NCBI RefSeq assembly: GCF_001507535.1
Contig: NZ_LQBN01000001.1
Coordinates: 682,001 to 746,000 of the forward strand
Reading direction: 5' to 3'
DNA length: 64,000 nucleotides
From: Thiomicrospira sp. WB1
GTDB taxonomy: Bacteria > Pseudomonadota > Gammaproteobacteria > Thiomicrospirales > Thiomicrospiraceae
Both the position numbers and the translations under genes were made by a program. Below are positions 23,992-32,172 of the stretch, piece by piece. The first letter of the stretch is position 1; each line of letters starts with the position of its first letter. Under the pieces are notes generated by a model. That model was not told where the DNA came from. It made no database searches and saw only the letters and a program-made list of their open reading frames with translations.

Positions 23992-26235
23992 ATGTCGTTT
24001 CGCTATAAGTTTTTATTGACGTTCATTCTGGCCGAAGTGCTGTTTGTCACCGCAATTGTGTGGCTCAATTTTTCTGCCTTGAAGGAAACGTCCCGGCAAC
24101 TGGTGGCGGACCAGCTTACCTCTTCGGGGGCCATGATGGCCGAGTCGGCCAAAGTGCCGCTGCTGGTCAAGGACTTGGCCACTCTCGATAATGCGCTCGA
24201 GACCTTTATCAGTCAGAAAAACATTGTGGCGGCCGGTGTCTGGGATGAAGACGGGCAGCCTTTGTCTATGAAGGGCGATCAAACATTATTGACCGAGGTT
24301 TCCAATTGGGCAGGGATTTCTGGACTGCAGTCGGCCGAATCCTCCTGGCAGACACTGTCTTCGGCTTCATTAAACCTGCCCGCTGACGGGCGGATCGGTC
24401 ACCGGGCCGAAGTGACGATAGGAATGGACCATTTGGGCGAAGTGCGCTTTGTGTATGATGCGTCTTCTGTGATGGCCATCACGCAACGCAACCGGACCTG
24501 GACATTGAGCGTGTTTGCGTTGGAAATGGTTTTGGCAACGATTGCGGCGCTCTGGCTGGGATGGCGCATCACACGCTCCTTGCGAACGCTGTCCGGTGCG
24601 GCGATGAAGATTACGCATCATCACGCCTTGAAAGAAAGCGATTTTCCGACGGGCAACGATGAAATCGGCCAGCTTTCCAAAGCCATGCAGACGATGGCCC
24701 ATCAGATTGATGACCGCACCGATAAACTCAAACAGGCCCGCAAGCGGGCGGAAGCGGCCAATCGGGTCAAATCAGAATTCATTGCCAATATGAGCCATGA
24801 AATTCGTACCCCTCTCAATGGCATACTGGGGCTCAGTCAACTGCCGACCGAATCGGCGTCAGCGCAAGAGCTGGCTCAGCGCTTGAGCAGAGTCAACCAT
24901 TCCGGAGAACTGTTACGAAGCATCATCAACGACATTCTGGATTTTGCCAAAATGGAGGCGGGTAAGATGCAGGTCTCGCCCACGTCTGTTGATCTGCGTG
25001 CCTTCATGCAGGCGTTGCTTGACATGTTTGAGCCGCTGGCCGCGGAAAAAGGCCTGGCGCTGAACCTGGTACTGGCTGAGGATTTGCCGGATTGCGTCAT
25101 GCTGGACTCGTTGCGTCTGCAACAGGTGCTGAACAATCTGGTTAATAATGCGTTGAAATTCACGCATGAGGGGACCGTGACCGTGACGGTGTCGCAGCGC
25201 GATGCCTCCGATCACCAGGCCTGGTTATTGTTTGAGGTGGCGGACACAGGCATTGGCATGAATGCGCAACAGCAGGCCCGCTTGTTTCAGGCATTCAGCC
25301 AGGCCGACTCCGGTATTACCCGCCAATATGGCGGGACAGGTTTGGGGTTGGTGATCAGTGAAAAGCTGGTCCGATTGATGGGGGGCGAGCACATCGACCT
25401 TGCCAGTCAGCCAGAGCAAGGCACGTGTTTTTCGTTTGCGTTGCCTTGTCAGACCTGTGTGGAACCGCCTGATACGCATCAGGCCGAGGAAAGCGCCGAT
25501 TCTTCCTCTCTGGCGGCATCGGATGCAGCGGTCACACCGCTGGAAGGGAACATCCTGCTGGTGGAGGACAATCCGGTGAATCAGGAGGTGGCCAAAGCCA
25601 TGCTGAAAGCACTTGGCTTGGTGCCCGAAACCGTCGATGGCGGCGAGCAGGCAGTGACGGCGTGTCGCAACCAGTCGTTCGACCTGATTTTAATGGATAT
25701 TCAGATGCCGGGCATGGATGGGTATGAAGCCACACGGCGCATTCGTGAGCTGGATGCTCAGGTCCCGATTATTGCGTTGACCGCTGCCGCCTTGATTGAA
25801 GATAAGGATAAAGCGTTAAACGCCGGTATGAATGATCACCTGGCCAAGCCCATTGATTTTCCGGTGCTGGCGCGAACCCTGACTCGTTATCTGACGCAGT
25901 CGGTGGCAGAGCAAAGACCCGGTTTGGTTGTGTGGGCACCACAGCCTGAAAGAATCAAGCCCTGGCTGCCGGCATTGAAGCGTTTGGTCCGGGTGCACTG
26001 GGCTCCGGAGGCGAACACGGTTGCCAAGAGGCTGGCGAACCCCGGTGACATCGCTTGGGTGGCCGTGGATTCCGATGTTTCGCTTGAAGAGGCTCAGTCC
26101 CTGAAAGCCCGTTACCCGCAAGCCGACTGGGTGATGTTGGTCGCCAGTGACGCGGATCTGGCAGACAGTGAAATCGAAGGGTGGCCGCTATGGACGCCGG
26201 ATAGGCTGGTCAATCGGTTGCAATCAAACCAGTGA
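23992..26235 (+). CDS. Membrane hybrid histidine kinase: periplasmic sensor - HAMP - HisKA - HATPase - REC - tail
   Basis: 747 residues. Membrane helices at about 8-28 and 171-192 bracket a 140-residue periplasmic domain, followed by HAMP (about 193-248). The H-box [11 protein letters not shown] has His269, then come the HATPase (GGTGLGLVI) and a receiver with Asp569 ([14 protein letters not shown]). The final 105 residues (from [14 protein letters not shown]) form another receiver-like segment without a recognisable acceptor. Kinase core and receiver are closest in look to the kinases at 3942-8519 and 12012-14618. It follows the PhnD-like gene by 8 bp and may receive its signal from that binding protein (inference). 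It is the last gene of the tightly packed run. Confidence 0.9.
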   Translation: MSFRYKFLLTFILAEVLFVTAIVWLNFSALKETSRQLVADQLTSSGAMMAESAKVPLLVKDLATLDNALETFISQKNIVAAGVWDEDGQPLSMKGDQTLLTEVSNWAGISGLQSAESSWQTLSSASLNLPADGRIGHRAEVTIGMDHLGEVRFVYDASSVMAITQRNRTWTLSVFALEMVLATIAALWLGWRITRSLRTLSGAAMKITHHHALKESDFPTGNDEIGQLSKAMQTMAHQIDDRTDKLKQARKRAEAANRVKSEFIANMSHEIRTPLNGILGLSQLPTESASAQELAQRLSRVNHSGELLRSIINDILDFAKMEAGKMQVSPTSVDLRAFMQALLDMFEPLAAEKGLALNLVLAEDLPDCVMLDSLRLQQVLNNLVNNALKFTHEGTVTVTVSQRDASDHQAWLLFEVADTGIGMNAQQQARLFQAFSQADSGITRQYGGTGLGLVISEKLVRLMGGEHIDLASQPEQGTCFSFALPCQTCVEPPDTHQAEESADSSSLAASDAAVTPLEGNILLVEDNPVNQEVAKAMLKALGLVPETVDGGEQAVTACRNQSFDLILMDIQMPGMDGYEATRRIRELDAQVPIIALTAAALIEDKDKALNAGMNDHLAKPIDFPVLARTLTRYLTQSVAEQRPGLVVWAPQPERIKPWLPALKRLVRVHWAPEANTVAKRLANPGDIAWVAVDSDVSLEEAQSLKARYPQADWVMLVASDADLADSEIEGWPLWTPDRLVNRLQSNQ
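25214..25225. repeat. ACCAGGCCTGGT palindrome, copy 4
   Basis: Inside the HATPase part of the preceding kinase gene, encoding DHQAWL. No extension beyond the 12-bp core. Confidence 0.9.
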
Positions 26236-26348
26236 AGCATTTTCTGATCCACTTAAATAACCTGAATGGCTCTTTTTTGTGCTTTATATGTCAGTTAATT
26301 AATTCTAATAAATGCTCCATGGCATTTTGACCAATTGGACAAACCATT

Positions 26349-26960
26349 ATGAACAATTCAATCGAAACCAATGTGGAAGAATTTATGACCACCACAAAAG
26401 CCTGTGAGCTGTTGGGGGTCTCCAAAACCATTATCAAGCGCATGGTTGACCGGGGCGAAATTGAAGCCTGGCGAACCACGGGCGGTCACCGGCGATTAAG
26501 TCGGGCATCGGTGATGGCGCATTTACAGCGAATCAAAGGGGCGACGCAAACGACCCGGTCGGCCGAGAAAGGGCCAGTTCGCGTGATGGTGTTGGATGAT
26601 GACCGCATCACGCAATCGATCCTGGTGGATTATCTGCATCAGCGTTTTCCCGAGGTGGATGTTGTGCAGGCACTGGATGGCTACGAAGGCTTGATCAAAG
26701 CGGGGCAGGGGGCGTTCGACTTGATTTTTGTGGATCTGCACATGCCTAAAATGGATGGGTACGCGGCCATTGATGCCATTCAATCGCTTGAGAGCAGCCG
26801 AACCACCAATATTGTGGTGATCACCGCCGACCAGCCAGAGCAGGTGGATATGGAACGTCTGGGCAAACATCGGGTCGTGCTGACAAAGCCTTTACCGCTG
26901 GATGTCATTGGTCAATTTATTTGTTATGAAAAAGCCCTGAAAGATGCGCGTGTTTTCTAA
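26349..26960 (+). CDS. Regulator with N-terminal excisionase/MerR-type HTH and C-terminal receiver
   Basis: 203 residues. Residues about 13-60 (TTKACELLGVSKTIIKRMVD, then TTGGHRRLSRASVMAHL) form the small winged HTH seen in excisionase/BldC-like proteins. Residues about 76-195 form a receiver with the acidic cluster VLDDDR, Asp129 (FVDLHMPKMDGY) and a late KPLPLD loop. The order, DNA-binding domain first and receiver second, is the reverse of OmpR or NarL regulators. As the only DNA-binding receiver beside seven kinases, it is the best candidate for their transcriptional output (inference). A 113-bp AT-rich gap before it probably carries its own promoter. Confidence 0.88.
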   Translation: MNNSIETNVEEFMTTTKACELLGVSKTIIKRMVDRGEIEAWRTTGGHRRLSRASVMAHLQRIKGATQTTRSAEKGPVRVMVLDDDRITQSILVDYLHQRFPEVDVVQALDGYEGLIKAGQGAFDLIFVDLHMPKMDGYAAIDAIQSLESSRTTNIVVITADQPEQVDMERLGKHRVVLTKPLPLDVIGQFICYEKALKDARVF

Positions 26961-27187
26961 TCATCCATGTCAATTTTAACTGTGATAAAAATGTACCATG
27001 CTTAAAAAGCATTGATTTTGACGGTTGAAGTTATTAAGATTGATTCGTTTTAAAAATGATCATTTTTTTGGCATGAATCAACCGCATGACAGGCCTAAAA
27101 TAGACCATTCTGATGTGTGTTAATTGGACACAGGCTTTCTGTCGTGCAAACAATGCCTTTCTGACACGATTTTAAAAAAGGATTCAC

Positions 27188-27469
27188 ATGAAAAAAGCAT
27201 TGGAAAAATGGATGCAACAAAATCCAGAAAAATCCATGAGCCGCGGTCGAAAAAGTCGGTTCACCGAGTTTGAAACGGAACTGGTTGAGTTGTTGAAGGC
27301 GGGCTACACCACTCAGAAGGTAGCGCAATACCTGAATGAAGTGGAGAAAGTACCGTTCAAGAAGAAGGATGGCAAGTTTGTGGTCGCGGCATTGTCCAAT
27401 TACTTGCGGGATCTGTCGGAGAAACATGGCATCGTGCGCAAACGCGGACGAGCGGCCATTTCCAGCTAA
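27188..27469 (+). CDS. Small basic protein of unknown function
   Basis: 93 residues, strongly basic at both ends (RGRKSRFTEFETELVELL; RKRGRAAISS). The central part (AGYTTQKVAQYLNEVEKVPF) could be a helix-turn-helix, so DNA binding is possible, but I recognise no family. AAAAAGGA lies just ahead of the ATG and a strong terminator follows, so it is very likely expressed as a single-gene unit. The 227-bp upstream gap is AT-rich. It separates the HTH-REC regulator from the phytochrome gene. Confidence 0.7.
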   Translation: MKKALEKWMQQNPEKSMSRGRKSRFTEFETELVELLKAGYTTQKVAQYLNEVEKVPFKKKDGKFVVAALSNYLRDLSEKHGIVRKRGRAAISS

Positions 27470-27507
27470 AGCAGCGCCTGACCGAATCCTAAATTTCGGT
27501 TTGCACA

Positions 27508-27556
27508 AAGCCTCTTGGGTGGCCCCTCTATGGGTTTGCCTTAAGAGGCTTTTTTA
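27508..27556 (+). terminator. Intrinsic terminator after the small basic protein gene
   Basis: A 9-bp perfect stem (AAGCCTCTT at 27508-27516 with AAGAGGCTT at 27543-27551) with a 26-nt loop is followed by a T-rich run. Confidence 0.75.
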
Positions 27557-27583
27557 TTTCTATGCTTTGCGTATTTTGTTGTG

Positions 27584-27612
27584 CTTTTTACTTCGTACCC
27601 CTTTTGTATAAT
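27584..27612 (+). promoter_or_regulatory. Probable promoter of the phytochrome gene
   Basis: A perfect TATAAT (27607-27612) lies 39 bp ahead of the GTG start. The element 17 bp upstream (CTTTTT, 27584-27589) is a poor -35, so an activator may be needed. Confidence 0.45.
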
Positions 27613-27651
27613 ACATTCAATTAATCGGTTTATTAACTTGATGAGGGGTGT

Positions 27652-29133
27652 GTGAGTAGAGAAATCCACGTACATCCGTGTGAACGAGAGCGTCTGCCCT
27701 GGTCGGGGCAGATCCAGCCTTTTGGTGCCCTGATTGGTGTGGACAAAACCACACTCACAATAACGCATGCCAGTGCCAACACCGAGACGGTTCTGAATCG
27801 TCGTGCGCAAAGTTTGTTCGGTGAGCCGGTGGCCACACTGTCTAATCAGCTGGCGCTGATTCTGGAAGAAATGGCTTTTGAGCCTGAGGACCAGGTGTTC
27901 GAGCGTAAGGTGGCCCTTCAAGGCCTTCCCTGCTGGTTACGTATCAGCCAGGATGCGCACCATTACGTGATCGACATTCAGCGACTTGATTCCGAATCTG
28001 ACCTGGGCCGCATGTCGCCGGAACTGTGCGATCAGCTCGCCTATTCACCGGATAGCGCAGAGCAGGCGCAACGTTTGTTTGATTCCATGGTCAAACTGAT
28101 CAAACAAATGACGGGCTATGACCGGGTGATGCTGTATCAGTTTCAACCTGACTGGAGTGGGCAGGTCGTGGCCGAAGCCAAAAACGAGGGGTTGGGCAGT
28201 TACCTGGATTTGCGTTACCCTGCGTCCGATATTCCAAAAATTGCGCGGGATTTGTATGTGAAAAATTCCTCGCGCACGATTTGCGATGCGCAGATGGAAG
28301 CCGTACCGATTTTGTCCGCCACCCAGCAACCGATTGATCTGACCTATTCCGACACCCGCAGTGTCTCGCCCGTGCATTTGCAGTATCTACAGAACATGGG
28401 CGTGGCCGCGTCGTTTTCATTGCCGGTTGTGATTCATCAATCTTTGTGGGGCTTGATTGCCTGCCATCATTATCAGCCCAAAGCGCTTTCGCCTCAAACC
28501 AAGACGGAAGCGATCAAGCAGGTTGACCGTTTCCGGCGTGCACTGCACGGGTATCTGGCCAAACGCAAAATGCAGCATTATGATCAGCGAGAAGCCGTGC
28601 TCAGTCGGCTGGCGGGTCGCTTGCGGCGCGCACGTGATCAGGAAGCACTGTTGGCGCACTCCGAAATGGATGTGCTGGGCCTGATCAATGCGCAGGGCTT
28701 TGCCTGGATGGACGACACGCACTGCCATGCGACCGGGGAACTTCCGCCGGAAAAGGCGCTGCGAGCATTGGATCAGTGGTTTCAGGCCCAGTCGGACCGG
28801 GATGTTTTTATGACCGACAGCCTGAAGCGTGATGACTTGCCAGGTGCCGACACGGACGGGGTTGCCGGCGTGCTGGTGGTCAAAGTCTGGAAACAGGGGC
28901 AGTGGCAACGTTGCTACTGGTTCAAACGTGAAGTCATTCGTGATCTGGTCTGGGCAGGCAATCCGGACAAACCGGTGATGGAGGACGCACAAGCCGCGAC
29001 CCTCTCGCCCCGGCGCTCGTTCGATCAGTGGGTGGAAACCCGTCGCGGACACAGCGAACCCTTCGAAGATTTTGATGCGTTGACCGCCCGTCGCTTCATT
29101 CATGTGATGACCGATGTGTTGAATGAGAGCTAA
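27652..29133 (+). CDS. Bacteriophytochrome photosensory core (PAS-GAF-PHY) without output domain
   Basis: 493 residues from a GTG start preceded by GAGGGG. The N-terminus VHPCERERLPWSGQIQPFG places Cys10 where bacteriophytochromes attach biliverdin. The GAF domain has LRYPASDIPKIARDLYV and, later, VSPVHLQYLQNMGVAASFS and WGLIACHHYQP. The PHY domain has FKREVIRDLVWAGNP and the tongue motif PRRSF. The protein ends right after PHY, whereas most relatives continue into a kinase, GGDEF or other output. It should bind biliverdin and switch between red and far-red forms, passing the signal by protein contact, perhaps to the CheB-CheR-PAS or GGDEF-EAL proteins encoded downstream (inference). No haem oxygenase gene is in the window. 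Confidence 0.93.
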   Translation: MSREIHVHPCERERLPWSGQIQPFGALIGVDKTTLTITHASANTETVLNRRAQSLFGEPVATLSNQLALILEEMAFEPEDQVFERKVALQGLPCWLRISQDAHHYVIDIQRLDSESDLGRMSPELCDQLAYSPDSAEQAQRLFDSMVKLIKQMTGYDRVMLYQFQPDWSGQVVAEAKNEGLGSYLDLRYPASDIPKIARDLYVKNSSRTICDAQMEAVPILSATQQPIDLTYSDTRSVSPVHLQYLQNMGVAASFSLPVVIHQSLWGLIACHHYQPKALSPQTKTEAIKQVDRFRRALHGYLAKRKMQHYDQREAVLSRLAGRLRRARDQEALLAHSEMDVLGLINAQGFAWMDDTHCHATGELPPEKALRALDQWFQAQSDRDVFMTDSLKRDDLPGADTDGVAGVLVVKVWKQGQWQRCYWFKREVIRDLVWAGNPDKPVMEDAQAATLSPRRSFDQWVETRRGHSEPFEDFDALTARRFIHVMTDVLNES

Positions 29134-29310
29134 TTTCGGGCATTGTGAAACCTTGGTTTGACTTGCCTTGTATTTGTGTCAAACTGATGTATAGGGCTTG
29201 AATAGGTTGTAATGAGGCTGTGTCCGTTGGCAAGATCAAGGATGCCGCGCTCATCGTCGTTTTTAAATGAAATAATCGTGCCGTTTTGCTGCGGTCTGTG
29301 AAAGGATGTT

Positions 29311-32172
29311 ATGAACAAACAACCCTACTGGCTATTCCTGGGCGCTTCGGCCGGAGGCCTGGAAGCGCTCAAACAGTTTCTGCTGCATTTTCGCGGCTAT
29401 GACCGCTGTTGTCTGGTCATTGCCCAACATCTTGACCCCAAGCATCCGACCATTCTCAAAGATTTGCTGGAGCGAGTGACAGAAACCCCGATTCAGATGG
29501 TGGACGATTCCGTTGAACCTCAGACGGGACGCATCTACATCATCGCGCCGGGCTACAACGCGCAGGTGCGGGGCACACGCATTGAATTGACGCCCGCGGC
29601 GGAAGTGGGTCCCAAACCCTCGATTGATGTGCTGCTGCATTCTGCGGCGGAGGCGTTGCAGGAACGTGCTGTGGCCGGTATTTTGTCCGGAACCGGTTCC
29701 GATGGGGCCCGGGGCGCCATGGCGATCAAATCCAATAATGGGCTGGTGTTTGCGCAGAGTGAGTCGTCATCCAAATATGCGGGCATGCCCATGGCCGCAG
29801 TGGAAGCCGGAGCGGTGGACAAAACCGGTTCGCCCGAAGAACTGGCGGCTGACATTGCGGCGTTTCTTGAAACCGGCCACAAAGAATACCAGGCCGTCAC
29901 CCCGGCACCTCAGACCGATCTGGAAAAAATCTTTCAGCGTATCTATGACGTGACCGGTCACGATTTCAGTGGCTACAAGCTGAAAACCATCCGTCGCCGT
30001 CTGGCTCGACGCATGGCGGTGAATCAGTTGAGTTCAATCAAAGAGTATGTGTCGCTGTTGCTGGACTCCGACGAAGAAACCCAGCATCTTTTCAAAGACA
30101 TGATGATTTCGGTGACCGCATTTTTCCGGGACCGGGAAGCGTTTGACGCTCTGGAAACCTTGCTGGAAACCACCATTGCCAACCAGGAAGGGGAGCGGCC
30201 CTGGCGCATTTGGGTGCCGGGCTGCGCCAACGGCGAAGAGCCTTATTCCATCGCGATTCTCATGCACCGAATCAAGACTCGCCTCAACCGCGACATCGAC
30301 TACCAGATTTTTGCCTCGGACATTGATGAATACGCCTTGTCGCAGGCACGCAAAGGGGTGTTCTCCGAGGCTCAAGTGATCGATATGGATCCCGAGATTC
30401 TGGAAAACTATTTTGTCCGCCGTGATCGCACCTATCAAGTCTCCAAAAAAGTGCGGGATCGGGTGGTGTTCGCTCGCCAGAATCTGATTATGGAGCCGCC
30501 GTTTTCGCGTCTGGATCTGATCAGCTGTCGCAATCTGATGATTTATTTTTCTTCGGAGCTACAACGTCAGGTGCTGCAGACGTTTCATTTTGCGCTGAAC
30601 CCAAACGGATTACTGTTTATGGGCAAGTCCGAATCGGCTTCCAGTACCGCGCCGGAACTGTTCGAAACGCTGGATAAAAAAGCGCAGCTTTATCAGCGCA
30701 AAGCCACCAATCTGTCTCAACGTTCAGATCGGGTGCAAAGTGCCAATGCCATCAAGCGCCAAGAGCGTCCCTCGATGGTACTGGAGGCCGGCGACGACAA
30801 CGACAAACAATCCATTGCCCATAAACTGGAACAGACACTGTTGAAAGAAATGGTGCCAGTGGCGATCGTGGTGGACAAGTCCGGCCAGATCCTGCATATC
30901 CGTGGCGATGTGAACCGCTATCTGAATTTTCCGCAGGGCCGAATTGACACTAATATGCTGACGCTGGCCCGGGATGACATCAAGGTGGATTTGCGCGCCC
31001 TGATGGAACGGGCCAAAAAAGCAGGCGAGGCGACCTCGCAGGCGCTGTTTTACAAGGAGTCGGGTCAGGACATGGCGTTGTTCCTGTCGATCCGGCGCAT
31101 GCATTTTTCCGAATCGCATAACAATCTGTACGTGGTGGCGTTTATTCCCACCGAGTTGACCTTGCCTTTTGTGGACCCGGGCAAGGGCAATATGAACGAG
31201 GAAAACGCCACCAAGGAGACATTGCGCAAAGAAGTGGCGCTGTTCAAAGAGCGCCTGCAAGCCTCGGTGGAAGACCTGGAAACCACCAATGAGGAGTTGC
31301 AGTCCACCAACGAAGAATTGCAATCGTCCAACGAAGAATTGCAATCGTCCAACGAAGAATTGCAGACGGCCAACGAGGAATTGCAGTCCACCAATGAAGA
31401 ATTGTCCACCGTCAACGAGGAGCTTGAGGTCAAGACCCATGAGCTCGAACAGGTCAACACCGATCTGCAGAGCATGCTGGAGAACATGAGCGAACACATT
31501 CTCCTGCTGGATAGCCGATTGCGTCTGCTGCGTTTTACCCGACCCGCGGGGGAAATTTTTTCGCTGGATTCGTCCCACCTGCATCAGACGGTGACCACGC
31601 TGGGGCTGGAGTTGGATGTGCCAAATCTGCGCCAGGAGCTGTTGAGTGTGTTGGAACACGACCAAGTCAATCAGTTGCGGGTGCGCATCAGTGGCGACAT
31701 CTTTAACTTAAGGTTGGTGCCGCACCAGTCACCCGAGCGGGGAACCAAAGGCATTCTGATGTTCTTTGAGCGCCCGGAAAATGTCGTAACTGGTCAAGGC
31801 GATGTGTTGGAGCAACTGATTTATTCTCTGGGCTCGCAGTTGCGCTGCGGGCTGGTGGTGATTGACCAGAATGGAGTGATGATATACGCCAATGATGAGG
31901 TTTTGCGGTATCTGGGGTATGACTGGCACGAAATGCGCATGCAGAATGTGAAAATGTTGATGCCCGATCCTTATCGCAGTCATCATGACAGCTATCTCGA
32001 AGATTATCAAAAAGGAACTTCCAAAGGCCTAATGGGCCAGTGGCGGGATGTGACCGCCCAACAGAAAGACGGCAGACGCCGTCTGATGAAGCTCAAGACC
32101 GAAGAGATACGACTGCACAACGAGCGTCATTATCTGGGCTATCTGCAACCGGTGGAGAACGTTGATGAATGA
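29311..32172 (+). CDS. CheB-CheR fusion with coiled coil and two PAS domains
   Basis: 953 residues. CheB methylesterase-like domain (about 8-185) with the expected catalytic residues Ser13 (GASAGG), His40 (AQHLDP) and Asp131 (GSDGARG), but no receiver in front. CheR methyltransferase-like domain (about 205-465) with RRRLARRM, VPGCANGEEPYSIAI for SAM binding and CRNLMIYF. Seven NEELQST-like heptads (660-708) build a coiled coil, followed by one weak PAS and a final PAS (about 835-945). The final PAS contains PYRSHHDSYLEDY; by alignment with FixL, His892 sits at the haem-ligand position and Arg912 matches the regulatory Arg220. Proteins of this build usually act in signalling rather than classical chemotaxis. 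No MCP or CheA gene is nearby. AAAGGATG precedes the start. Confidence 0.92.
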   Translation: MNKQPYWLFLGASAGGLEALKQFLLHFRGYDRCCLVIAQHLDPKHPTILKDLLERVTETPIQMVDDSVEPQTGRIYIIAPGYNAQVRGTRIELTPAAEVGPKPSIDVLLHSAAEALQERAVAGILSGTGSDGARGAMAIKSNNGLVFAQSESSSKYAGMPMAAVEAGAVDKTGSPEELAADIAAFLETGHKEYQAVTPAPQTDLEKIFQRIYDVTGHDFSGYKLKTIRRRLARRMAVNQLSSIKEYVSLLLDSDEETQHLFKDMMISVTAFFRDREAFDALETLLETTIANQEGERPWRIWVPGCANGEEPYSIAILMHRIKTRLNRDIDYQIFASDIDEYALSQARKGVFSEAQVIDMDPEILENYFVRRDRTYQVSKKVRDRVVFARQNLIMEPPFSRLDLISCRNLMIYFSSELQRQVLQTFHFALNPNGLLFMGKSESASSTAPELFETLDKKAQLYQRKATNLSQRSDRVQSANAIKRQERPSMVLEAGDDNDKQSIAHKLEQTLLKEMVPVAIVVDKSGQILHIRGDVNRYLNFPQGRIDTNMLTLARDDIKVDLRALMERAKKAGEATSQALFYKESGQDMALFLSIRRMHFSESHNNLYVVAFIPTELTLPFVDPGKGNMNEENATKETLRKEVALFKERLQASVEDLETTNEELQSTNEELQSSNEELQSSNEELQTANEELQSTNEELSTVNEELEVKTHELEQVNTDLQSMLENMSEHILLLDSRLRLLRFTRPAGEIFSLDSSHLHQTVTTLGLELDVPNLRQELLSVLEHDQVNQLRVRISGDIFNLRLVPHQSPERGTKGILMFFERPENVVTGQGDVLEQLIYSLGSQLRCGLVVIDQNGVMIYANDEVLRYLGYDWHEMRMQNVKMLMPDPYRSHHDSYLEDYQKGTSKGLMGQWRDVTAQQKDGRRRLMKLKTEEIRLHNERHYLGYLQPVENVDE
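31288..31434 (+). repeat. 21-bp tandem repeat, seven units, coding for NEELQST heptads
   Basis: Seven in-frame 21-bp units within the CheB-CheR gene. Units at 31309 and 31330 are identical and the rest diverge mainly at third positions and in the last two codons. They encode a heptad coiled coil, probably a signalling helix. Confidence 0.9.

Noticed and set aside
26349-26540. Excisionase-like HTH as a sign of a prophage or integrative element
   Set aside because: The HTH is fused to a receiver domain. No integrase, attachment repeats or phage genes are near, and the tRNA-Arg at 3015 has no partial copy that I could find in the window.
29157-29183. TTTGAC...GTCAAA dyad ahead of the CheB-CheR gene as an operator
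   Set aside because: Only 6-bp arms with a 15-bp spacer and no second copy, so chance cannot be excluded.
31288-31434. Regular 21-bp repeats that at first look like an array
   Set aside because: They are contiguous, in frame, have no spacers and encode coiled-coil heptads of the CheB-CheR fusion.
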